DNA from: Platanthera guangdongensis
Taxonomy: Eukaryota > Streptophyta > Magnoliopsida > Asparagales > Orchidaceae
Direction of reading: 5' to 3'
DNA: 64,000 bases
Assembly: GCA_039583875.1 (NCBI GenBank)
Contig: CM077165.1
Span: forward strand, 63,104,757 to 63,168,756
The first letter of the stretch is position 1; the number at the start of each line of letters is the position of its first letter. A program made the position numbers and the translations under genes. Below are positions 54,021 through 64,000 of the stretch, in pieces. The notes under the pieces are model-generated. The model was given only the letters and a program-made list of their open reading frames with translations, ran no database searches and was not told where the DNA came from.

Positions 54021-55411
54021 TGTAACACCCCCTATCCGTCACATATTATATAGCAGTAGGTCCGGTGGGGCCCGACGCCATATACCACAGACAGACCGAA
54101 CAATTACGAAATGAAACCATCCTTCCAATAACAAACGTCCTACATAGAGCACATTCTAGCGGAAGCATTTTAAATGTTGCAAAGAAAAGAACCCAAGCCA
54201 CAATATGAATGTCCACTAAAATACCGAAAAATAGGAATGAGCGTACAAATACACAAAGTACTTGGCCTTATCGTCTTACAAGAGTTTACTTTAAACAAAT
54301 AGTGTCTTCCATACATCGGCACGCAGGCCGGTCACACATGAGCAGAAAAAGTAAACATTCGCTTTGGCTTTCAAGGGCCAGCTCAGCAACCAGGGCTTCA
54401 ACCCGCTATTTGCCAATAGGCTCCGCAGCACCTGCTAGCAACAATCCACTGCAGCGGTGGCAAACAAAAGCAACGGTCAGTTAAAGCTGACCAAATTATA
54501 ACGATCGCACCCCTTAACTCCGGGCGGCGATGCTCCTTCCCTGTACTTTATTAGAATAGCCAAACAGTAGTGAAATTACACTTCATCACAGGCGTAGGAA
54601 CGCACGACTACACACCCCGTGCACTCAGGGCACATTCTCGGTGAACCCAGTCAAAATCAGTGGTCTCACCACCGCCTCCAGGACGACAAACCTTGTGAGC
54701 ATTATAGTCTTACCGGACTATACCTAATACCCTCCATCTATGCCAACGGCAAGTACCATGTACCTTAGGTCGCTTTAACCGAACGACATAGAGCAGGTAC
54801 GGTTCCACCTAACTCGTTGCTCACACCGCAATGTAAATTTAAGCCATATGCGCAGGTCAAGCTTCCCCAAGTCCCAAATCAATCACACACTTTACATAAC
54901 CCAGTTATGTACAAGTTGGCTCCCAGGCCACCAAGATGGCAGAATCACACTTTTGCCCAGTTTTCCTGGGTGCACCTTGGAGTTAGTCCCTAAGGTTCCC
55001 TATTGCAATCTACCGCATAGAAAATCCGAAAACAACCTTCGGAGTGGAGTCTTCTCCGGCCTTTCATGCATAATGAAACATCACCGATCAAGGCCAATAT
55101 GTCCGGGTAGGCTTCACACACCATGCCTATGTCTATTCTTCGATTCAGGACTCTACATGCAAAATAATGGGGACTATTCATGTCTACCCGAAGGAATACC
55201 TCAAACTCACCGCATATTCCCGAGAGCGGGCTTCCTATACAAAAAGGAAAGAGGACTTCACATGTCCAAGAAGAGAATCGTTACCCTTGCGTTTCTCTTT
55301 GGCGCCATGAAGATCTAGACGGATGAAAAGCACCGCAATGGCCTCGCCTCTGTAGATCTTAACTCGTCTCAAAATGTTGTCCATCCCTCTTTTGAGTTTC
55401 GGGGCGTTACA
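54021..55411 (-). repeat. Tekay-like 3' LTR
   Basis: 1391 bp; plus-strand text begins TGTAACACCCCCTATCC and ends GGGGCGTTACA. Frames in it (for example 54848-55318) occur in both LTRs and are not genes. Confidence 0.93.
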
Positions 55412-55497
55412 GTTCTCTCCCTCTAAAAAGAATTTCATCCCGAAATTATAGAAAGGAAAAGATACACAAAACTTAAAGAGTACCTGAGTGGAATAAC

Positions 55498-58400
55498 TCT
55501 GGGTACTCCTCAAGCATGGTCTGCTCTCGCTCCCACGAGATCTCCCTCCCGGCCGTAGTTGTCCCAACGGACCTTGACCATCCTGATGTCTTTGTTACGC
55601 AGTCACTTGACTTCTGAGTCATCAATGTCAACGGGCTTGACCTTCGTCGTCAACCAATTATCAACCGGTACTTGATCGACCGCAATCACCTGTGAAGTTT
55701 CTTGCACCGCCTTCCGCAACACTGATATGTGGAATACATCGTGTAGTCCACTCAGTTCTACGGATAGCTTTAATCGATAAGCTGCTTCGCCAATTCGCTC
55801 CAGAACCTCAAACGGTCCAAGGTTCCTCGTGCTTAGTTTCTTCAAACGTCGTACCTGTGAGACGCCCTTAAACGGCTTAATCTTCAAATATACCCAGTGG
55901 CCAACAACGAACTCAACGTTCCTATGCTTGGCATTATAGTACTTAGCTTGCCGGTCCTGAGCGATTAGCAATTGTTCTCGTATAGTTCGTACCAACGAAG
56001 TTGCATCTTCCACTTCTTGCCACTTGTACAGCTTCGACTCACCCGTTTATAACCATGACAAAGGCGTGCGACATCTCTTACCATAAAGGACCTCGAAGGG
56101 TGCCATTTGAATACTTGCTAGGTAGCTATTGTTATAAGCAAATTCCACCAAGTATATGTGATCTTCCCACTGTTTCCCGAAATCCAAGACGCACATGCGA
56201 AGCATGTCTTCCATCGTCCTGTTGACTCTCTCGGTCTGACCATCCGTCTACGGATGAAAGGCCGTGCTGAAACTCAGCTTGGTTCCCAACATTTGTCGCA
56301 CCAACCTCCAGTCATTGGACGTGAACCACCCATCTTGGTCACTCACGATGCTGCGGTGCACACCGTAAAGTCGAACAATGTTATCCACATAGAGTTTTGC
56401 CAATTTCAACACCGAATCATCCTTCCTATTCGGAATGAAGTGCGACACCTTCGTCAATCGATCTACGATCACCCAGATGGCGTCATTTCCCTTCTGCGAC
56501 CTTGGCAACCCATGCACAAAGTCCATTGAAATATCGTCGAACTTCCACTCCGGGATAGATAAGAACTTCAAGAAACCTCCAGGCTTTTGGCACTCTGCCT
56601 TCACTAAGGCGTACGTTTGACACTTCACCACATAAAGTGCCACGTCCTTCTTAAGTCCTGGCCACCAGAACAACTTCTTCATATCACGGTACATCTTCGT
56701 GCTCCCTGGGTGAATCAAGTACTTGGTATGATGAGCCTCGTACATCAATTCCACCCACAACTTACCCACATTTGGGACGCACAGACGACTGTCCTTTCAT
56801 AACAATCCATCCACAATATCAAATTCGGAATTTGACCCATCCAAAGCCTCAACCATGATTTGCTTCATGATGCTATACAAATCCAGAGCCTGCCGAATCC
56901 GATTAGCCAGGTCATACTGAACTTCTGTCCAGTTCAATTGCACTTTGACACTAGTCTGCTTGTCATTACAAGAGATCTTTATTGCTTCCAACTCCCGAAT
57001 CAAACGCTCGCCATGAACCGACAACCAGTTGGCTTGCGCAGGAGCCCTGCGACTCAATGCATCCGCAACTACATTGCCTTTCCCAGGCACATAATGAATC
57101 TTGAATGGGTAGTCCTCTAGGAACTCCATCCATCTCCGCTGCCGTATGTTTAGATCCTTTTGATCCGACTAGTACTTCAAGGTCTTACGATCAGTATAAA
57201 TATCGACCTTCACACCATATAGGTAGTGTCTCCACAGCTTCAGGGCAAATATCACGGACGCTAACTCTAAGTCATGGACCGGATAATTCCTTTCGTGCAC
57301 CTTCATCTGACGCGAGCCATAAGCTATCACTTTCCCATGCTGCAGTAAGACACAACACCAAACCACTGCCCGAAGCATCACTGTAAATCTCGAATACTTC
57401 GGTCCCAACCGACGAACATAGAATAGGCGTCGTGGTCAACCGACTCTTCAGCTCTTCAAAATCGTGCGCGCACTCCGGCGACCACACAAACTTTTGATCT
57501 TTCCTCGTCAAAGTCATGAGGGGTAACACTATCCGTGAGAAGTTCTGTACGATGCGCCTGTAATAGTCGGCTAGCCCCAGAAAACTCCGGACTTCCGCTA
57601 CCGTAGACAACACCGGCCACTCCCGCATAGCATCTACCTTCGCCGGATCCACCGCAATACTCTCTCCACTAACTATATGACCAAGGAATGTTATTGAGGA
57701 CAACCAAAACTCGTATTCAGAGAACTTGGCATAAAGCTGATTCCTCCTTAATGTCTCCAACACCATACGCAGATGCTTGAAGTGATCATCCTCGCTCTGC
57801 GAGTACACCAATATGTCGTCGATAAAGACTATCACGAACTTGTCCAAGTACTCCTTGAACATCCTGTTCATCAAATCCATAAACACGGATGACACATTCG
57901 TCAGCCCAAACAGCATGACGGTAAACTCATAATGCCCATATCTCGTGCTGAAAGCTGTCTTGGGGATATCACTTTCTCTTATCCTCAGCTGATAATATCC
58001 AGAATTAAGATCCGATTTCGAGTACACCGATGATCCGACAAACTGATCAAACAGATCATAAATCCTTGGGATCGGGTACTTGTTCTTCCCCGTTAACTTA
58101 TTCAGCTCTCGATAATCAATACAGAGTCACACACTTCCATCCTTCTTCTTTCCAAAAAGGACCAATGCGCTCCATGGTGACGAACTTGGACGCACATAAC
58201 CCTGCTCCAACAGCTCTTCAAGTTGAACCTTCAGTTCTGCCATCTATATAGGCGCTAACCGATACGGAGAGCGTGGCACAGGTTTTGCACCTGACACCAG
58301 ATCAATAGTGAAGTCAATCTCCCGCTGAGGTGGGGCTCCAGGGAGATCGTCAGGGAAAACATCAGGGTACTCGGATACCACTGAGATGCTGTCCAAAACA

Positions 58401-58850
58401 GGCTTGGGCTTCGAACCTTTCACCAAAGTGAGAAACGGCTCTGCACCAGCACAAACTACCTTAACCACCTGGAGAGCAGACATTAAAGTCTTCCTTGATC
58501 CCTTCAATCCCGCAAAAGTCATCTCATGATTAGTTCTCCATTTGACCTTCTTGCGGTTGTAATCAATATATGCCCGCTGCTCCGAGAGCCAGTCCATACC
58601 AAAGATCACATCGAACTCTACTATCGACAATAGCGATGCTTGCAAGTCAAACTCTTGACTCCCAATCCATATCTAAACGCAACAAACTCTATCCCCGCTC
58701 ATTGAGCACCCATTAGACAACAACACATCCAATTTGTCCTTTGCCATCGAAGAAGGTACTCCGATGCACGATACAAATCCTTTGGACAAAAAGAGTGCAA
58801 AGCTCCCGAATTGAATGATGTTCTCGCCAAATAATCAAAAAGTGAAACAA
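55498..58850 (-). pseudogene. pol: Tekay-like pol, decayed
   Basis: On the minus strand from high to low: degraded protease (FDVIFGMDWLSEQ, about 58580-58630); RT entry SEYPDVFPDDLPGAPPQREI; RT core [14 protein letters not shown] and [10 protein letters not shown] (58027 to 57272); RNase H with IYSDASGSG and YTDRKTLKY; the linker [17 protein letters not shown]; integrase with KCQTYALVKAECQKP (second Cys of the CxxC lost), ISMDFVHGLPRS and IVSDQDGWFTS; then YYNAKHRNVEF and LHDVFHISVLRK. A chromodomain-like tail VKVRWDNYGREGDL is at about 55515-55560. At least six breaks separate these parts. Confidence 0.9.
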
Positions 58851-58985
58851 AGCCTAGCACAAACAGTCCTAAGCTAACACACGCAAGGGAAACATGTATT
58901 TAAAGCTAAACTGCTATAAATTTAACTCATACATGTCACCACGTCAGCTTGCTTTATGGCCTTCTGCAGGACAAAATTGTACACC

Positions 58986-59940
58986 CTAGGCTAGGCTGGG
59001 CATAGAGGGATGCGGTTGACTCCACCGCCTTTCCCTTCTCCTCATACGTTGCCCCAGGCTTCCTCTCGGACTTTGGACGTCTGCTCCAATAGTCTCAGGC
59101 AAAGTGTCCCGACTTTCCACACTTGTAGCATGCGCCCGGGGTTCGGCCTGTAGTCGCCCCAGACGCACTAGAAGGGGCTGGACCTGAAGTCCTAGCCTTC
59201 TTATTCCACCTACGGTATGCAGACTTTGAGGTGGTCGGCACCTTGAACACCATTTCCTTTGCACTAGAGTCCTCAACTGCTCCTTACATAGCTTTCTTAG
59301 TCTTCTGAGCACAATCCCGACAATCTTGGGCAAAGTGCCCTTTCTTGCCACAAGTATGACAAGTGTAAGTAGCTTTGCTAGTCGATGTTCTAGCCTCCTT
59401 TTTCAGCGTTCTGTGGAATGCAGCTCTTATAGGACTTGCAGAGTTCGATACCCTGCTCACTGGCATCTCGCGAGTCTTCCCCAAATCTACTTCCAAAGAT
59501 CTAGCTGACTCCACCAAGGCTCGGAATCCCAATAATTTTGGTCCTAGCAGTAGAATTCGGAACTCGCCACGCAGACCATTATAAAATCTATCGAATATAG
59601 ACTGCTCGTTCTCCAACTCAAAGCATGGGTCTGAGCTTATCATAAGGAACGCCTGTAAATATTTGTCAACTGAGTGCGCACCCTGCACTAAACCCATGTT
59701 CAACTGCTAACCCGATGGCCTACTAAATGTCATTTGCTCCATCACGCCACCCGATGTTGAAGCTACATCAGGGGAAAAGGGTTGCACATTCCTTCCATGT
59801 TGTGCATTAGTCACAGCGAACACCGCTTCAACTACCATTCTTATGGTTTCAAACGAAGGAGGGGTCTCGAGCACGTCGCTAGGTGCACTATATTCCTCAG
59901 AAAGCGAGCGTTCTGACGGCCTTACACCACTCCTAGTCAC
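58986..59940 (-). pseudogene. gag: Tekay-like gag with core deletion
   Basis: Starts MTRSGVRPSERS at 59940; after a stop at about 59707 it continues MGLVQGAHSVDKYLQAF. Chromovirus gags have a capsid core between these two parts, so a deletion is likely. A CCHC knuckle CHTCGKKGHFAQDC is intact. A second one reads CYKCGKSGHFA-stop-DY: Arg has become TGA and the last Cys has become Tyr, both explained by C-to-T or G-to-A changes. Confidence 0.85.
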
Positions 59941-60164
59941 CTATAGTCGTACAAAACACGATTAAGTGACCGAACAATATTGCAAAAAGCAATTATAGGA
60001 ACACGCAGGTTCCTCAAAAATGTGTATTTTCATTCCTAAGTGGACATTCATGGGTTCTTTTTAAGTTATAACGAAGATGCACACACATGTGATCACCAAC
60101 CCTTAAAAGAATTCGCCCACGAATTCATTTAAGTATGACCGAAACCGGTAGTCTGATACCAAAT

Positions 60165-61555
60165 TGTAACACCCCCTATCCGTCACATAGCATATAGAAG
60201 TAGGTCCAGTCGGGGCACGATGCCATATACCACAGACAGACCGAAGGGTTACGAAATGTAACCATCCTTCCAATAACACACGTCCTACGCAGAGCACATT
60301 CTAGAGGAAGCATTTTAAATGTTACAAAGAAAAGAACTCAAGCCACGACATGAATGTCCACTAAAATACCCAAAAATAGGAATGAGCGTACAAATACACA
60401 AAGTACTTGGCCTTTTGGCCTTACAAGAGTTTACTTTAAACAAATAGTGTCTTCCATACATCGGCATGCAGGACGGTCACACATGAGTAGAAAAAGTAAA
60501 CATTCGCTTTGGCCTTCAAGGCCCAGCTCAGCAACCAGGGCTTCAGCCCGCTATTTGCCAATAGGCTCTGCAGCACCTGCTATCAACAATCCACCGCAGT
60601 GGTGGCAAACAAAAGCAACGGTCAGCTAAAGCTGACCAAATTATAACGACCTCGCCCCTTAACTCAGGGCAGCGATGCTCCTTCCGTGCACTTTATTAGC
60701 ATAGCCAAATAGTAGTGAAATTACACTTCATCACAGGCGTAGGCACGCACGGCCACACACCCCGTGCACTCAGGGCACATTCTTGGTGAACCCGATCAAA
60801 ATCCGTGGTCTCACCACTGCCTCTAGGACGACAAATCTCGTGAGCATTATAGTTTTATCGGCCTATGCCTAAGACCATCCATTTATGCCAACGGCAAGTA
60901 CCACGTACCTTAGGTCACTTTAACCGAACGACATAGAGCGGGTACGGTTCCACCTAACCCTTTGCTCACACCGCAACGTCAATTTAAGCCATATGTGCGG
61001 GTCAAGCTTCCCCGAGTCCCAAATCGATCACACACTTTACATAACCCAGTTATGTGCAAGTTGGCTCCCAGGCCACCAAGATGGTAGAATCACGCTTTTG
61101 CCCAGTTTTCTGGGTGCACCTTGGAGTTAGTCCCCAAGGTTCCCTGTTGCAATCTACCATATAGAAAATCCAAAAACAACCATCGGCGCGGAGTCTTCTC
61201 CTACCTTTAATGCATAATGAAACATCACCAATCCAGACCGACGTGTCCGAGTAGGCTTCACACACCATGCCTATGCCCGTTCTTAGATTATAGATTCTAC
61301 ATGCAAAACAACAGGAATTATTCATGTCTAACCGAAGGAATACCTCACACTCACCGCATACTCGCGAGAGCGGGCTTCCTATGCAAAAAGGAAAGAGGAC
61401 TTCACATGTCCAAGAAGTGAATCGTTACCCTTGCGTTTCTCTTTGGCGCCATGAAGATCTAGATGGATGAAAAGCACCGCAACAGCCTCGCCTCCGTAGA
61501 ACTGAACTTGGCTCTAAATGCTGTCCGTCCCTCTTTTGAGTTTCAGGGCGTTACA
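60165..61555 (-). repeat. Tekay-like 5' LTR
   Basis: 1391 bp, plus-strand text TGTAACACCCCCTATCC ... TTTCAGGGCGTTACA. Beside the primer site at 60151-60161. Confidence 0.93.
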
Positions 61556-61560
61556 TCTGC

Positions 61561-62231
61561 TTCCTCCTCCACTTCGGCTTATAATAATAATAATAATTAC
61601 ATAAGCGTAGCTGAAGAGTTCGTCGACTACATGGTAAATTAGAGTCGATCTTCCTTCAACCCCAATAACAACCCGTATAGTAACCAATGTAATCCGGGTT
61701 TGAGGAACCACCCAAATTTCTCATGGATTAATGCGAACAACGTGCAGTGCCCACCTAACTCTAATGCGCTTGGATTACCAGCTCCTCCTCCGAAACCTTC
61801 TCCAATGGAGTAAAAGTTTTCAAGATATATCTCTTCCAACAAGTCTAATATTCAGAACATAACTGGATCACTAAAAAACTTCGAATTGCAGGTTGGACAG
61901 CTGGCGCGGATGATGTCCGAACGTGCCCACGGGGTGCTACCGGGAACATGAAGCCCAACCCTCGGGAAAATATCAACGCTATAACTCTCCTTAGCGGTAA
62001 GGAGGTGGTTGATCTGAAATGGATAGATCAGCATTTGCACATTTCTCCTCTGACCCCTCTTCACTATTCTTCGATTATTTTGCCTTTACCGATTTCAAAC
62101 GATAAAATCATTTTAAATAAGCCCTTGCCGTATCCGCATAAATTAAATAATGAGCGTAAGGATGAGCAATTTGAAAAATTTATTTTATTTTTAAAACAAA
62201 TTCATATTAATGTGCCGTTCTGCGAGACAAT
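61561..62231 (+). pseudogene. gag: Athila-like gag, second part
   Basis: Continues the broken gag. Traces of NPNNNPYSNQCNPGLRNHPN, FELQVGQLARMMSERAHG and NAITLLSGKEV, then PYPHKLNNERKDEQFEKFI and IHINVPFCETI. This is the gag tail and run-in to protease of Athila. Several stops are present. Cut at 62231 by the solo LTR; the frame resumes at 63920. Confidence 0.88.
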
Positions 62232-63914
62232 TGTTGGATCCCTAGTTTGATTTGGGCTAGGTTTACTAATTAGGATGATTGACCCAACATGTATAGCCAG
62301 GGTCATGTTTGTGTCCTAGAGTCTAGGCTATGTCCTTAGAGTCAACATTGCATGGACTAGCCAATAGATGATAGCAGAAGACTCAATACTTAGAGAAAAA
62401 TCAGCTCAGGCAAGTGAGTTCGACGTTCGTCGAACTCAGCTCGATGAAAGTCGTGCTCAGCTCGACGAACTCAGAGACAATTCTCTGATTTGAGCTCGAC
62501 AAACTTGGACTCAGGTCAACGACTTCTGGTAGTTCAACTTCAACATTCTAAGTCCAGAATTATTCCTCTGAACTCTAGTCGACGAAGTTATGTTATCAGC
62601 TCGACGAACTTAGAGCATAGAATTGGCAAATTTTATCAGAAAGCAGTTAGCAGTACTCAGGTCGATGATATTGGATCTCAGGTCGACGAACAACAATGAT
62701 CTGGTCGACGAACATGATTTCTCAGCTCGACGAACTCTAGACTCATGTCGACGAAATCTATTCTTTGCTTGATGAATTCTGTGCAGATCCAGACTTAGAT
62801 TTTTTCCTTCTTTTGTCCATATTTTATTGCAGTAATTCCTGAATAATCAATGCTTAATATTCTCTGAATATTACCGTTAGAAGCAGCATTGATTATGGTA
62901 TTCATCAGGATTATTACTTGCCGTTTTTCAAAAGGACAATTGGGGAAATCCAATAAATGCAGATATTCTATCCAGCCGTATTACATTCTCCAGGACATCA
63001 ACAATTAATACAAAAAGGAATTCAAAAATTCATAGGAGATTGTTGACTGATCATATAAAAGAGATTTTCTCTCTTTTAGACAATAAGACACTCATCAGCA
63101 AGTTCAGACTAGAAAGAGAATACAGGCTTATAGAGAAGATCAACCACAATCTGATTCTAATCCTTCTCTGTACAGAAAACAACCCAGTTTTCTCCTTAAC
63201 ATTGGTGAAGAAGAAGAACATTCATTCCAAATCAAGAGTCTTCTTTAACCTTCACTCCAGGATTCTTGAAGGACAACAAAATCTCTATCAGTCAAGAAGT
63301 TCCTAGATCTCTTCTAGTCAAGGCTAAAGATAGAAGACCTACACCTTAAAGCAAAGCTCAAGTCTTCCTGAGTTCAATATCTCAGGGGGAGCTTTATCAA
63401 TATCAAAGATCAACTAGTCTTCTCAGTTGAATTGAGAAAGAGAAGACACCATAACTCTCTCACCCCCTCACTGTACAAAGGTTTCTTTAACTCCCTTCAA
63501 AAGTTATTCCTTGGTTTCAAGTCACCTGATCAAAAGACTTGAGGTGATTTTTGAGCACCTGATCAAAAGCTCATTGGTGGCAGTCACCTGAACAAAACCT
63601 GTAGTGGATTCCTACCAAGGTGGTAGAAGAGTAGATGTACTTAGGTTGGGGAACCACTATAAAGTTCTTGTGTTGTCTGGTTGCCCTTTTCTTCTTGCTC
63701 TTACTGTGCCTGTGTTAGTTTTAGCTTTGCTGTTCCTGTGGTAGATTAGTTTTATTTTTACTGTGGCCGTGTTAGAATAGTTTATATTAGATTGTCATTT
63801 TTGCTTACAATGAATATTAGTTGCTTTACTCTAATAATTTTGTAAATTATAATTAGTCTTCAGATACTCTATTCACCCCCCTCTAGAGTATATCAGGTCT
63901 AACTCTCACTTTCA
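62232..63914 (+). mobile_element. Solo SIRE LTR
   Basis: 1683 bp, TGTTGGATCCCTAG ... CTCTCACTTTCA, flanked by ACAAT at 62227-62231 and 63915-63919. The sequence beyond each end is the same Athila-like gag frame, so the internal SIRE region was lost by LTR-LTR recombination. The 3' end is similar to the SIRE-A LTR. Hairpin array at about 62415-62765 with GTTCGACG/CGTCGAAC dyads. Confidence 0.95.
62415..62765. repeat. Hairpin array in solo SIRE LTR
   Basis: About a dozen half-sites AGCTCGACGAA or TTCGTCGAACT, some in close inverted pairs (62418-62435 is a clean dyad). Related to the SIRE-A motif but with GAAC rather than GATC ends. Confidence 0.88.
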
Positions 63915-63919
63915 ACAAT

Positions 63920-64000
63920 ATCACAGATGCCTAAGTATGCGAAGTATTTAAAAGAACTTCTTTCTAACAAACAAAAATTAGAGGATATTTCACATATATC
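63920..64000 (+). pseudogene. gag: Athila-like gag/protease, third part
   Basis: Reads QMPKYAKYLKELLSNKQK, which matches the Athila QMPxYAKFMKxLLSxK motif and follows directly from the part before 62231. Runs off the window end. Confidence 0.85.

Larger units (their letters stand above)
54021..61555 (-). mobile_element. Tekay-like chromovirus (Gypsy), complete but decayed
   Basis: LTRs 54021-55411 and 60165-61555, both 1391 bp, target duplication TCTGC at 54016-54020 and 61556-61560. On the minus strand the LTR is TGTAACGCCC ... GGTGTTACA. Primer site TGGTATCAGAC at 60151-60161; purine tract TTTAGAGGGAGAGAAC before the 3' LTR (about 55412-55427). Order gag, PR, RT, RH, INT and a chromodomain remnant. 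Many stops and frameshifts. The LTRs differ at many positions, so older than the SIREs. Confidence 0.93.
49733..64000 (+). mobile_element. Athila-like Gypsy element, partial, with two insertions
   Basis: Large Gypsy element on the plus strand: LTR 49733-52894 (left edge inferred), tRNA-Asp-type primer site 52901-52919 and gag from 53247. Gag is broken at 54020 by a Tekay-like element and at 62231 by a solo SIRE LTR, and continues past the window end. Gag sequence and primer site both point to the Athila lineage. The LTR start TGATGAGTTGTAAATATACG is typical of the group but has no partner in the window to confirm it. Confidence 0.8.

Noticed and set aside
54848..55318. 156-codon frame and its relative at 61050-61420
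   Set aside because: Both lie in the two LTRs of the Tekay-like element and only reflect LTR sequence.

Overview
The window reads as repeat-rich nuclear DNA from a flowering plant, most likely a eudicot with a large genome. It holds one recognisable host gene piece: the last four coding exons of a ROOT HAIR DEFECTIVE 3 (RHD3)-type dynamin-like GTPase at 6892-8218 (+). Almost everything else is LTR retrotransposon in layers, plus two small inverted-repeat elements.

Layout. 1-3736: 5' end of a minus-strand SIRE-type Copia element, with a foreign solo LTR (706-2050) in its LTR. It sits in the protease of an older minus-strand Copia element (3737 to about 5855). 6892-8218: RHD3 3' exons. 8219-12323: intergenic DNA with two inverted-repeat elements (about 9395-10066 and 10571-10952). 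12324-17056: Gypsy LTR, a truncated minus-strand SIRE LTR and a decayed chromovirus integrase. 17357-18321 plus 47477-49085: an array of about 855-bp tandem repeats, split by a gag-only Tat-like Gypsy element (18322-47476, TSD TCCAT). That element is split by SIRE-A (19357-40647, TSD TCCTC), and SIRE-A by SIRE-B (26857-35898, TSD GAATC). A 502-bp TRIM (45010-45511, TSD TTACT) also sits in the Tat-like element. 49733-64000: an Athila-like Gypsy element whose gag is broken by a Tekay-like chromovirus (54021-61555, minus, TSD TCTGC) and by a solo SIRE LTR (62232-63914, TSD ACAAT). All these TSDs were read at both ends, and two insertions also have an empty-site copy inside the window.

The two SIRE elements have nearly complete gag and pol interrupted by a few stops, mostly of the kind expected from C-to-T decay. 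SIRE-A also has an extra ORF after pol, split by SIRE-B. The older Gypsy elements are much more decayed, which agrees with the nesting order.

The most striking recurring structure is arrays of short dyad-symmetric (hairpin-capable) motifs, with a different motif in each element family. They occur in SIRE LTRs, in the Tat-like LTR, in the Athila-like LTR, in a foldback segment and, in SIRE-A, inside the gag coding sequence and in the pol-to-extra-ORF spacer. Palindrome-rich LTRs are known for maize Sireviruses; the spread over unrelated lineages and into coding sequence looks less ordinary. A second unusual structure is a tandem array in the Tat-like element (44407-44929) in which each unit looks like a 31-bp exon flanked by 52-55-bp introns.
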